Shown here one piece after another: positions 44,611 through 57,500 of a stretch of 64,000 nucleotides of DNA. Under the pieces are notes generated by a model, which had not been told where the DNA came from, searched no databases, and saw only the letters and a list, made by a program, of their open reading frames with translations. The DNA lies in the NCBI GenBank assembly GCA_030544235.1, contig CM060471.1, positions 6,528,348 through 6,592,347 on the forward strand, in the 5' to 3' direction. Numbering within the stretch: position 1 is the first letter of the stretch; the number at the start of each line of letters is the position of its first letter. The position numbers and the translations under genes are program-made. This DNA is from Lepturacanthus savala. Its lineage: Eukaryota; Chordata; Actinopteri; Scombriformes; Trichiuridae.

Positions 44611-47311
44611 ATATTGCATGGCAATTCCTCCATTCCATCATAATATCTCTGATTAAACAAGAAAAATACCCCTCAAAAGGCAAAAAGCAGTGATTATGTC
44701 TTTATTCACTGCATGCAGGTTGTCAGCTTCACTGACATTTCCACAAAGTTGTCCCCCCCAAAAAAATCGTTGTAAACACAAATTCATTTTAATTAAATGC
44801 ACAATCTAATCACTGCTAAATGTTAAACAATGCATTTTAATTGTTGACAAATTATGACCCCCCTATTCCTCAAAGTGGTTTGGTCCAGATGCTGCTTCCC
44901 AGTGGGCGGGGCCACTGGCAAGTTTTGACAGTCAGCTACATGGAAGAAACCATATGAACTAATATGTAGAAGCCAGTAAGTCATTTATCACACCACTTGT
45001 TCGAAATTAGTCCAAAATCAGCCTCTTTTTTATCAGTCTGCTGGTTAAGATCGTTAACGAGCTCTAACGATGCAAGCTATCAGTGAGGTGATGAAAAAGA
45101 AAGAAAGAGAGGGATGTGTGCCCTCCATGAAAGATTTTCATAGTTTTCCCTCATTTATTAAAGTAGTTTATAAGTTATAGTTTATTGTCCCCCCTTCAAT
45201 GAAATGGGATTTTCTCCCCTGCATTAGTTTGTTACCAATAACATATCTCAGGAGGAAATATCACAATATTATATTTTGTCCCACATCTTTTCTAATAGAA
45301 GTTTCCTATGAGGACAGTAACTCCTGTGAGTAGCTGCCACCTCTCGATGATGCAGGAAAAGTTTCTGATGATCACATTAGATTCATTCTTTTAATTTCTA
45401 ATCCAGGCATGACGAGTGCTCTCTGACAGTGCCGCCGGGACCAGAAAAAGCGAGGGACAACCCTAGAAGTACAGTGTGTGTGAACTAAATTTTTAAACAA
45501 CAAAATAAGCCCCCGGCCCCCCGGATCATGTCTGCATTAAAAGTGGAGGAGACGGGAAATGAAATGCATTGTTGAGACGATATGAGATGTGGACGGACAG
45601 TTTGAAAGCTGCTGATTATTTTATGCCAAAGCCCTGTTTTTTTTGGCCAGTTTCCCTCCTCTTCCCCCCCGATTCGTGGCGCGTGTTCCCCGGCTATCGT
45701 CCCCATCTCACCCCTCACGCTTCACCTGCTCTCGCGTCCACAGATTCTTCTCTGATTGCAGACTCATATTTTTCATTTAAATGCTGATGGGCAGGAAGGA
45801 TCAGTGTAAATTGGAAACCAAAACTTATTCCACTTTTTTTTTCTTGTCCCTTTTCTCTCCCCCCTAGCCCACCCTTCCCTTCTGTGTATTTGTGGAACGG
45901 GTGCAATCGCGGGTGCTGTTGTTTGCTGTGAGCGTAGTCATTCACACCCCTTGGATTTCCATGAATTTAAAGAAGGTTTGAAATTGCACTGACCAGCATT
46001 AAAGTCAGCCATATTAATTCAGATGTCAAATTGAAGTAGTGCCCTTGCTAGCGCAGGTGCCACATATCTCGGTGACACTGTCAGTAAAAAGTGTGGCTCT
46101 GGCTGGTAGATAAGGTGCCTGACCTCCTCCCTCCCATCTCTGTAAAATCAAACGTTTACAGTCACCAGATTGAAGTTGTAATTGTACAAACAGGCAGAAA
46201 TAACGTCACACCTCAGCGCGCAGAGACAAAACGGATATTTACACACCACCAGCTCGTTAACGGGAGGTTTACCGAGGAGAAATTGAATTAAAATCATCTT
46301 AGCGACTGTCTTCATCGGAGAACGTACAGTATTGATTGCTGCTTAAAACAAACTGTGTTCAACAGGGAAGCAGAAAGCAGCATCATGCTCTCATACTTTG
46401 TTGGGGACTGAACGTGCAGATCAATAAACGTCAACGTGTCTGAAGTTAGTTAAAACGTAAAAGTGCTTTTGGGTAGTTTAGAAGCTTTCCATCCTTATTC
46501 TGCTGAGTGGAGCAGACATCTAGAAGTAGGGCTGAGCCGTGTATTGAGTTTGTTTGATTAATCTGACGCGAATAGCTGCAGTACATGTGCACCTGCTACA
46601 GTTTTTAGGACTTTCCAGCTGTCTCTGGCTGTTTCCGAGTGAATTTAACAGTCACATCTGCGAGGATGAAAATGACTCATTGGTCTCACATATAAATACC
46701 TGCTGTAGGATTAATATCGTCTGTTGAAATTGAAAGTTTCATAGTTTGAAGTTGTGAAATCTAATAGGTTTGGCATTACATAAATTCATTTTTTAAGGTT
46801 GAAAAGATATATGTCAAACATTGCTTGAGTTGTTTTGAATGTGTTTCTTTTTTTTCTTTTCAATGACTGCAGTTTTTAGTTTTTCAGTGTTGCTCCAACA
46901 CATTTTCACATTTGCAGTTGTTATGCTGTTATTTTGTTTTTCCAGAAAACCTTGTAACGTGTTGTCTGAAAACTATGTTGTGGAAGCGGTTTTGAAATAT
47001 TGGAACATGAGTTTTTATTATGAACTTCTAGGATAAGAACCCCAGACACAGGCAGCCTGAAAAAAATTTGCCCTCAACCTATTCAGGCCAATAACATGTC
47101 ATATCTAGCAATACGTGGGATTGACAGTGGGCTCTGCCAATGTCTTTGGTTGTTGTTGTTTTTTTAATTCAGTGACATTTCCCTTTATTGCATTTTCAGA
47201 TTTCACAAATGTGTGCAAATGAATTAATTTTCTAACATGCTTTCACAACAGTAAGTAAAAAGCTCTGTGTGTGAAGTTTAATCATTAGATAATTTCCACA
47301 TTATGCTACAT

Positions 47312-47355
47312 ACTGTGTTGTGTGATCTGATCGATATCAGATCACACAACACAGT
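47312..47355. repeat. Perfect 20-bp inverted repeat with 4-nt loop
   Basis: The left arm ACTGTGTTGTGTGATCTGAT (47312-47331) is exactly complementary to the right arm at 47336-47355, with CGAT between. No mismatch was seen. Confidence 0.9.
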
Positions 47356-48606
47356 TTATCCTCTCAGTGTGTTCTGTGTGTGTCAATCACTGGAGGATCA
47401 GTCAATCCCAGCAAACCCATTAAAGGTGACATGTGATTGGATCAACTTTTTGATCCAGACTGTTGTTTTTAGAGTTTCAGTTCTAGAAGTTGCAAGACAC
47501 CAACCGTCATAAATAACCTGACATAAACCACTGTGTGTAGAAGCTCTGAAAAGTGTGTGTCGTAAACTCAGCTTTAGAAGCTTTCTGGTCACCATTTAGG
47601 AGGTTTCAAACCCGGAAAAACAAACTAATACACTTGGGAGAATATGACAGATGTGAAACTTTGATACAGAGTTAGAGAATAAGTGTTGCAGTCATGAAGA
47701 ACTTTCATTTTTAAACCATGTCAGGATAATAATGCTGTTGAGATCCAGCAGCGTCAGGCTAAACACCAGGAGCAGATGCATCGTGTTTTGTCTGTGCTAA
47801 ACCTGATTATTAAAATGGACGCTCATAAAGCATCTGCTACTGACAGTCAATAGCTGCTTTTTATGCATAATGCTGACAGCCCTGCAGGTGGTGGAGGTCT
47901 TCTTGTTCTTCTTGCTCAACTGTCTCGCACATCATGTCCTAAAAAGTGTGTTTCAGAGTGTTGTATTTTGCAGCAAATGAACACTCAAGATGTAAAATAT
48001 CGTGGTGTTGAAGCAACACTACACTAAAACAATGGTTAAACTAGATGTCCAGGAAATGTTCACTTTTCTGCCACAATTGAACTGTGAATGAACAAATCAG
48101 GATGCTGACTTTAAAGGAGAAATTAGCTCTTTGTGTTTTTTTGTTATATCGGGTTATGATATTGAATATCACAGTCAAACACGGTCAATCTTCCAAACTG
48201 TGAGCTTAACATACAGTATGTGGAAATATTCAGGCTGCAACCTGCCCTCAACATGTCATTTGCAATGTTTTTTTTTCTTCATTGTCAACATGGAACCACT
48301 GTCTGTTCCATAACTTTGGTTGCTAAGGCTGTTGCTAAGGCTTTTCCATGTGTTGTTTATGTTGTTGTGGTATTTCTGATCAGATTCTGGCTCAAACATG
48401 TACAGACTCATCTGAGAATTTTTGTGTTTTGTTCTGTTCTATATGTATGTGTGTATATATACACATGAACAAGCAAAGTACATTATGTCCAACAATTTGT
48501 ACTTGACTAAAAGTAAAATTACTAATTTAAGTACACAAAGAGCTCCTCAATTACAGTACAGAGTAAATCTGTTACTTTCCACCCATCCACGTTTCCCTCT
48601 GTGAAT

Positions 48607-48610
<4 letters not shown>

Positions 48611-48692
<82 letters not shown>
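48611..48692. repeat. (TA)n(GA)n compound microsatellite
   Basis: About 31 TA units directly followed by ten GA units. Overlapping short open frames here are artefacts. Confidence 0.95.
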
Positions 48693-50691
48693 TAGGTATA
48701 TTCTATATATATATAGACCTGAATATGTGCAAACTCTATCACTGTTAACACAAGAGACCAAGTTTTGTGTCTCATCTCCTATACTGAATTAATAGATTTT
48801 GAGTGCTATTAAATGTGACAGGATTTAATAAAGCTTATTTCTAAGAATGAATTACATTAAATATACGTAGGTCCTTGTGATAGTTAATATGTAATAATGC
48901 TCTAATAAGTCCTTAGATGCTTATTACTTTATTATGCATTAATGAGACTATAAGTGCCAATAATAATATTATAAACATAGTTATTCTTAGATAATAAGAC
49001 ATTTATAAAACCTTGGAAACATTATTAATTTCTTATAATTCTTCAAAACCCATTCAGTGAATTTATTTAACTAATCTAATCAAACTAAACTAATATAATC
49101 CATCATTGTTAAACCTTTACTAAGCTTTTTTTGTTGCTGCTATATTAAGTGTAAAATACATTTTATTGTACATTTATTAACTATGTAATTAATGCAGCTT
49201 TTTACAGCAATGACATTAAATGTCTAAAGTTTAAGTCTAATGTCTAATGTTTAAGGATCATTTATATAGTCCTAGTAATACTTAATAATGTATAATGTAT
49301 AAGAACCATATTACATATTAATATAAAGTGTTTCCAAGTCAATAAAACTTTAACTCAATCAAAAGTAACTAGATCTGTCCATTTGAGAAGGAAATACAAA
49401 AACACACATCTCTCAAGGAACAATATTGAATGTTTAAAAAAATATGGATGGTTTATTCGACCCTACTTGAACAAGCATTATAATCCATTTTCCATGATGT
49501 TCCATGATGATGGACTCCTCTGATGTCAATGGAACACAGTCTACATCCAAGTATGATCAGTGGTATATCTGTTATCAACAACACATTCATTCACTTCTCT
49601 TCCTACAAACACTTTTTTTTTTGCAAAGACACACACAGTATAGTATTAATTGATCCTGTCAAATACTTGGTTAAGTGGGTTTCTATTCTGAACTCACAAA
49701 ACAGTGATAATTTATAGTTGTTTTTTTTAAGAATCTATTGAAAACAGACAGTCTAATACAAAGTCCATTCAGTACAGACTTGTCCATAGTACTGCTTCTA
49801 GAATAGCTTATTTACAATCGTCTACCGGAAGCAAAAGAAAGAAAAAACCTGCCATTGCTTTAATAACAAAACAAGCTAGCCATCACTATTCAAACTCAGA
49901 AACAAAAACAGAAGAGAACTTTTTTTTATTTATTGATTGTGCTTTGTAACCCACAAAACCACTTCATTTTTAGAAATGGAACATCTGTCAGAGGCACCAA
50001 ATAGAAGTGCTAATAACATCCATTTCTCTCATTGAGATTCTCTAGAGCTATGAGTAGGACAAGGGCGTACAAATTGATTTATTTATATATTTATAAAGTT
50101 ATTACAGGTTTCACCCTACCTCATCACCTGTGGTGGCATTGTGTTGCACAACAGTAGTCACGGAGGAATTCGGTCCTTGTGTTTAACCATGCAAAGCCCT
50201 TTAAGATTTGCCAGAAAAGGTCACAGAATAGATTTGTTGGAGGGGGGGGAAAAGTGGCCCCGACGAAGGCTTAAACACACACAATTAGTGTTTTCTCACT
50301 AAAACGCACACAGAATAAGGCCGGAGCCTGTGGATGAATAGGGTAATCAAGACAGTGGAAATAATAGTTAGGCAAGTTAGCTGGATAATATTACACCCCC
50401 CTGCCCCAAACCCCCCACCCCCCCCGCACCAGAACCCTCTGGCTTCAGATATCCTGGGCCTGTGTCATCTGCAGTGTACAGTGTGGCTCGTTGTTCCGGT
50501 CTCTCACAGTAAGCTCGTGGATGTTCTTGGTCCTGGAATCTCTGACTTTGCAGGAACCTCGGTCAAAGAAAATGAAAGTTCCCCCTGTCCTACTGATAGA
50601 AGGCCAGTGTATCCTGACCCCCAAACCCCCCCACCCCTTTTGGTGCACCACAGTGTTCTTTCAGTGCAGTCCAGGTGGCTCCTGGCTGCGG

Positions 50692-50728
50692 TTAGACAGT
50701 CACCTCAGTCTTGCTGCCTGTGCGGTAA

Positions 50729-50765
<37 letters not shown>

Positions 50766-51549
50766 GGATGTAGTGCAGCTGCTCCACAGTGTGAGTCCGT
50801 CTGGAGGCAAACGCCTGCCGCTTAGACGAAGTCTGGTTCATGACTAAAGTGTTGGAGTGCCCGCTGCTTCCCGCCCCTTGCGTCACGCTGCCGCCACCAC
50901 CGCTGCCGCCACCGTTGTTGGAGGCGCTGGGATGGGAATGCATTTTGGTCATCTTGTAGCGATCCATCAGAGGCGTGGTCGGTATGAACACGTCCGTGTG
51001 CGAGATGGCGCGCGATATCGACTTCTCGCTGCCGTGAAACCCGCCGGAGGCGCTGCCGATCATGCCACGCTTCAGCGACATCATCAGCTTGTCCGGTGAG
51101 AGCAGGGGGTCCTGGGACAGGAGGCGATCTTGTGAGTACAGGCGGTCTTGCGAGTAGAGGCGGTCCTGGGAGTAGTGGCGCTCCTTCGAGTAGAGGTGCT
51201 CCTGCGACAGCAGCCTGTCCTTGGAGTACATGCGGTCCTTGGTGTACAAGCGGTCCTGGGAGGTGTGGCGGTCCTGCGGAAGGAGACGCTCCTGCGACCG
51301 GAGGCGCTCGGCAGACAGGAGCTGCTCGTCTGACAGGATCCGGCCTCCGTACGGGGACATGCCATTAGAGGACATGCTGTACTCCTGCTCGGCGGCCCTC
51401 TCCGGGGACAGGACGCGATCCTGGGACATGGCCCTCTGGACCCGGCGAGGTCTCTGTCTCTGCTGGGACTGCTGCTGCTGGGACTGGGGCTGGGCCTGGG
51501 AGATAGAGGACTGCTGAGGCTGGCTCTGGAGCTGCTGCTGGTCCCGGTG
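50692..51549 (-). CDS. shisa6: shisa6 terminal exon with stop and PDZ ligand
   Basis: This exon has 858 nt, 285 codons plus TAA at 50692-50694. The acceptor is ctgctttacag. In order it holds a Gln/Ser-rich start, a 14-unit hexapeptide array (51085-51336), a basic segment, AISHTDVFIPTTPL, KMHSHPSASNN, a Gly-rich insert, ASRRTHTVEQLHYIP, nine glutamines, and the C-terminal EVTV ligand. The reading frame is fully open. Minus-strand AATAAA at 50078-50083 is one possible polyadenylation signal among several T-rich candidates downstream. Confidence 0.92.
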
Positions 51550-54500
51550 CTGTAAAGCAGAAGAGGAACGAGGTGAGTTCATTCCCAGCAGAGCACGAAA
51601 GATTCCTGCAGCAGGAAGCGAGAGATCCAGATTCGCCTTCTAAGAGGTTCAGACGCAGCAGTTCACGGATAAAACAGCACAGAACACAAGCTTGTTTTGA
51701 CACCTGCACACTTTGCACTTTTGCATGTGTGTACCCACCTGGTCTTGACTCATTTTGAGAACATGCAAGGGAAGAGTGCCTCTTGCTGCCAGGTCGGGCA
51801 GGTGGCGCTTACGAGAGTAGTAGTCGTCGACATCTTTGTCTGCTGCAGAGGAGACGGGAGGAAGAAAGAAAAAACAAATGAAAGCGAACGTTAGAACGCA
51901 CGCGGAGAAATCAGATAAAACGGGACTGGAGATCGGAGAACGGAGCACACACGATGCAGGGGTGACTGTTGGCGGACCGGTCTGTGCTTCACCTTTCCAA
52001 GCTCATGGAGGGGAATAGAAAACAGAGAGACAAAGGATTGCAGTCAGATTTTATTACATGCGAGGCACATAACATCCACACATCCTGGCTTCATCTGGGA
52101 TTCTACAGGCAGCTCTGGCTGTGGGGGCAAACTTTTCAAAGGTCATGTGAAAGTCTATAAACAAAACATTTCATACAGATATATGGAGGGGAAGCACGCA
52201 GGCACCTCATGCTGGAAAAGCTAATTGTATTATTGAACAATCACATCACATTAAGAACGGTTTCATGTCCTAGAGTGTGTTTTTTTTTTTTAATTCACAT
52301 GTATGAACAACAACTACAACATGCGTTTGGAGGCAGATCAGAAAACACATATACAGACACAGGAGTGTGTGGTAGTGAACGAGGCACCGACTTCATGCCA
52401 CACGACATGCATAAAGATGTGTGTCGTACATTTACACAAGAAGACGTCTCAACAATGAAAATGCAGCACGATTTATTCACAAGTGGATACGATTATAAGT
52501 CCATTGTTCCAAAGACGCTGATTCTTTATTCTCTCCGAACACCGGCGTGAATGTTTAACCGTCACGCTAAGTCAGAAGTGAACCCTAATGTCCTTTATTT
52601 GATAGACATAATTGATGGAGAGCAGACCCCCCCTTCCACCTTATTAAGAATTCATAGATGACTCGTGAGTCTGAGTCTGTCTTTTGTTCAATAACGGGGT
52701 GCAGCAGAGTTCACACCACCTGTCACGATTACACTCAGCCAAATTCCCCTTCGGGCGGGGAGCCCGCAGGCGCTTCCCTGCAAATCGATTCATTATGAGA
52801 GATAATAAAAAACAAGATGTTCCTTTCTCAAGCAAAAACAGTCTTCAAGAGTCGGGCAGGGCTTTGCGAACTCATCAACGGTATTACCATACAGTGAATG
52901 AATAAACTCCTGATGTGTACTGTCCTGCGCTGCAATGGGGGCTAAATGCTTTTCTTCACCGTGATACCAATTTGCATTAATAAGCAGTTGCATTCTTCTC
53001 TTTTTTATTATCCCAACAATGAAGACGACACTCTATCTTCCCTCCAGCGTGATCCAACATGATCTATCGGTGTGCAGACACTAGTTGGGCAACAAAAAAG
53101 AAACTACCGAGCCTTTCGGCTGTTTTGCAGCAACAAATAATTTGCTTTGGAAGCAGAAAGAAACTTGCAAAGTCTGAAGGACCCTCGCCTACGGATGTTT
53201 TTTTTTTCCATTTTAACTCTACTATCTTTGACAACTGAGTTTCTCTCGTACCACTTATCGAAAAACTGTTATGCTAATCGTCATGAGCATTCTTCAAGCA
53301 CAGGGATGTTTGTTTTGTTCTCCTAATACAACCGAGAACCAGCAAATTGTAGTCGCATCCTGCAAACCCAGTCTCTGCCATTCTGTTTGAAGTGGTGCCC
53401 GGCAGCTACGAGTGGGAGCCAGCGTGGACTGAGCTCTGACGGGACGAGTTGTAGATCGTCATCCTTCACTTTGACTGCGAGCCAGCAGTGAAGTGGGGCG
53501 GGCATGATGAAATTACACAAGCCTTAAGGAATATTTGCGTTCCACTTTAGAGAATGTCATGAGATGAGACCTCATTACGTAGCAGAAATCCAGCGTAGCG
53601 CCACTAAATCAATACCGAGCCTGGGCCGGGCTCAAGAAGCAGCTTAATGCACTTATACGCTCCGAGAGGAATAGTGGCTGCAGCCTTAAAGTGGAGACGA
53701 GGGGGACCATGGAATATCAATGACTCACGGTTTCTTGAGATGACTAGGCTGATTTCATGAAGGAAACTGAGAAATTCTTATATTTTCCTCCATCCACTGA
53801 AATGTTTACTCAAAGCTGCAAAAATCTACCGCTCTACGCATTTTTCACGGCTGAAAGCCCGGCGAGTCCTGGGCAGGAGTCAGGAAAGCACACTTAATGC
53901 AGTATTTAATCATGCAGGGCATCGGGACGGGGAGCCTACTCTTGCGTTAGTGCAGTGAACTTGGACCTACTGAGTTTCTTCAGAGACGAGAAGCGGCTGA
54001 GGTCGGCTTTGACGGCCGCCTCGTAGGACGGCGGCAGGTGAGACAGGCTCTGGAAGGAGCGCGAGAAAGACAGGTCGTAGGGCTCCGTCTGCGAGGTCAG
54101 GATGCCACTTATCCGATTGTTTTCTGGAGACACATACATACATATACAGACACAGAAGAAGAAGAGAGGGAAGAGAGAGAAAAAAAGAAATGGGCGGAAC
54201 GGCTTCTTCCTCCCACCGACTGACCCACCGCCACCCAGGATGAAGGAGGGGATAGTGAGTTGGCCAGAGTTTTAGTCATACAAATACTTCTTGGGTGCAG
54301 AGGGTCATAGAATAAAATACCTCAACAACTAGAGAGTTTCTCCACACTTCTGTGAGCTACGATGGGTGCACATGATCTATGACTGTTGCCAGAGGACATG
54401 ATGTTGATATCAGAGGGTGTAAATTAGATTCAACAATTACTCAGAAACTGTTTTTTTAAGGGCTAATTGAGGGTTTCAGTTGGGGGTGGGTGATCGCATT

Positions 54501-57500
54501 TCATCCTTCTCTCATACACCTTATTTAAGTCTTGCCAAATGCCAGAGGTCCTGATTCAGAACTATGACTGAATTATTGACATGGTTCAGACTGCTAAAGA
54601 GAAGAGACTGAGGGGCAGGCATAAAAAATGGTTCATAATATAATTTATTTTATTTTATTAGAATAAACTCAGCATTTCAAGAATAAAGTCAGACTTTAGA
54701 ATATCAATCAAACATTGGTGCATATGGCTTCTACAAAGTGTCTTGTGTAGATGAATTGGTGAAATTCTATACTAGCACCAAGTAACAAGCTGAAACAGCT
54801 CTTGGGTATCCATGGTTACATCCGCATGCAACACAAACAGGATATGTTGTATTGCAAGACACAATAGGTCAATTGATCAAGTTGATTGATCCTGAACAAG
54901 CAACAAGGGCCTCAGTTGCTCTCCAAGGATTCAACCTAACAGACAGCAGCACATGACAGGAGTCGACTATATCGACTTTATTCCTGAAATGCAAAATGTA
55001 AAAAATCTTTTTTTTTTTTTAACGTCAGGCCCTAATACTATGTCATATAAAAGAGAGCGATCAGCTGCAGTGTTTTCTCTGAGCGCTGCACAAAACAAAC
55101 AGGCCCCTAGAGACAGTTGAGTGCTGCTTTATCCTCTAACAAACCATCTCGACTGTGGACAGACACCAGCCTGCGCAGAGCGGTAACTAACAGTAACGAG
55201 ACAAAAGCCAAGTGGCATTTTAGCCTTTTGCTAAATAAGCTACTTACGGCATTAACATAAATTAGCACAGCTGATGCACTTTGCTGCAGCGTGTTTTTCA
55301 TTTTTCTGTGTCAAAGGTGACCATCCTTGACCCGATGAAAAAGAACACAAGAGATTTTAATCAACGTTCTTCAGGAACAAGAAAAAAAACTCCAGCACAC
55401 TGTCAATCACTAGCTCAGACCTTCATCAGAACTACCTGGTGAAGGTCTCAGTACTGAAACATTCTATCGTTAAATTCATCCTTTTGCTAGTGATTGACAG
55501 TGTGCAGGAGTTCTTTTTTCTTGTTCCAGTGTAGCTCTATTGCCTCTCCTATGCTCCTGTGCTCTGCCTAGGTGTGCACAACTACCTCTTTTAACCCTCT
55601 ATTGCATGAAATATTACTGAGACGTGGTAAAAAGGTGTTTTTATGTTTGTATTACTTAAAATGGCCTAAATAATAGATATATTTAAGACATTTAAGAAAA
55701 TGTTGTGAACATAGTCTCAGGATAGTTTCATGCTATGTAAGTTAATAAACTCAATAATTGGATACACTAAGAATTTATTTATATTTGCATATTGTTGCCA
55801 GATGGCAACAAATCTATTTTAGCATAGTAGAACAAAACTCATAACATCAAAATGGAATTCAATTTAAGTTAAACTTTTTGGTGAAAATCTTCCCAAATTC
55901 TGAATAAAAGACATCCTTGTGTTGTGAGACAATGATGCTCACATGTCAAATGTCCATGAGCAAACAGGATATCCTGGTCATGTGACCTCATAAAGTGTAT
56001 GTCCTTAAAAAAAAGCCCCCTTTTCACACCTAACTGTAAAAATACAGATTTTATATCACAGCTTTTTAGAAAAATCAAGATAAAATACTTGTTGCCATAT
56101 GGCAATTCTGTGCAATAGAGGGTTAATCAACATTCATCAACCAGAATGAAACCAACTTTTGGAATAAAACCTTAAAGTTAATATTCTTCAATTTATTGTT
56201 TTAGGCCAAAATAGCATTTCCTCATCACAACTTTAACCTGACATTTTGAGGAGTAATAACTCTAGAATAACCTTTGACATAGGGAGTTTTTTTTTTTTTT
56301 TTTATACAGCATACGGTAACAGTCAATTGAAAATGTGCAATGAATGTGGAAAAAAAATGAACAAAATCAGTCAAGAAACCGGGGCCCTTCAGGGAGGACC
56401 TGGGTATTTATATAATCCTGGCCAGGCCCTGGATGTGGCGCTGGGTTATCTCCTCCTCCTTGTTGCCTTCATTACTTATTCAAAAACAACAACAACAGCC
56501 TTTGCCCGAGCTTTAACTCAACCTCTGAGTCGAGTACATCTGCCTTTTGAGAAAATGCCTGCATATCTAAAACTCCAGCACGCTGGTGGAGGTGATGTGA
56601 AGGGGGGAGCAAAGGCACTCGGTGAACGTTGGGGGGACTTGACAGGTGACCGGGGGGTGGGGGGGTTGTTTGATGAGAGGAGGAAACAGCGGGTTCAAAA
56701 GGAAAAAAAAAAGAAAGAGCATAAACAAGACAACACACCGAACAACAGATGTCCGCTGCAGAGTGACCCCGCCGGTGACAGCGCTGTGATGTGATCTGGG
56801 GACGGGCGGCGGCGCTGGCCCGGCTGCCGGTGATGCGACGTGATATGATGCCAGGGGAAAAAAAAAACGTGTGGGGGAGGTGACTGGACCTTCTTTTTTA
56901 TTCTCGCTCCCCTCTTCCCTCTTTATCTCTCTCTCTCACACATGCAAGCACACAAACATCCGCAGTCACCGCCGCCGCCTTCCACGCTCCGTCAATCTTA
57001 TCTGTCTTACCCATGCCGCCACCCACTTTTCCCTCGCTCCTTAATTCTTTCTAGTCCATTCAGTATCCACCACCTCTCTCTCTCTCTCTCTTTCATTTTC
57101 TTTCTGGCTTTCCTGCTCTATCTCGCTCTCCCCTGTGAGCCGTGAGTCAGTCACGCAGTGCAGAGCAGCAGCGGGCATGGGTGCGGCTCCAGACCTGCCT
57201 CCGATGGGCAGATGAAAAAAATAAAAAAATAGGCCTTTAGTAACCGCTGCAGGATGGAGAGAAGGGAAGGGAAAGAGGAGGAGGAGAAGAGATGGAGATA
57301 AGAGGAGCTAAAGGGGATAAAAAAGGAGAGTGAAATACAAGAAGGGAAAGGAACTAGAGGAAGAGAGCTTGAGGAGAGCAGAGGCGACAGCGGGGGTCCT
57401 GGAAGCTGCAGGGAGGGGGTCGAAGGATGTGAATGATCTGTGAGTGGTCTGCACGCTGCGTCAATAAGGGAGGAATCGACTCAGACTGTGCATGCTGTTA

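Larger units (their letters stand above)
42427..50691. other. Intergenic region before shisa6 stop
   Basis: It contains a possible dispersed repeat, a retroposon tail, a perfect hairpin and a compound microsatellite. The part nearest 50691 should include the shisa6 3' UTR, whose end I cannot place. No other gene is seen. Confidence 0.55.

Noticed and set aside
48601..48792. Short open frames rich in Tyr-Ile
   Set aside because: They are translations of the (TA)n microsatellite.
50857..51517. Plus-strand open frames opposite the shisa6 last exon
   Set aside because: They are produced by the 18-nt coding repeats of shisa6 on the other strand.
56246..56794. 182-codon open frame in a shisa6 intron
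   Set aside because: It begins across a poly(T) run and ends in Lys-rich simple sequence. It is opposite in strand to shisa6 and has no motif.
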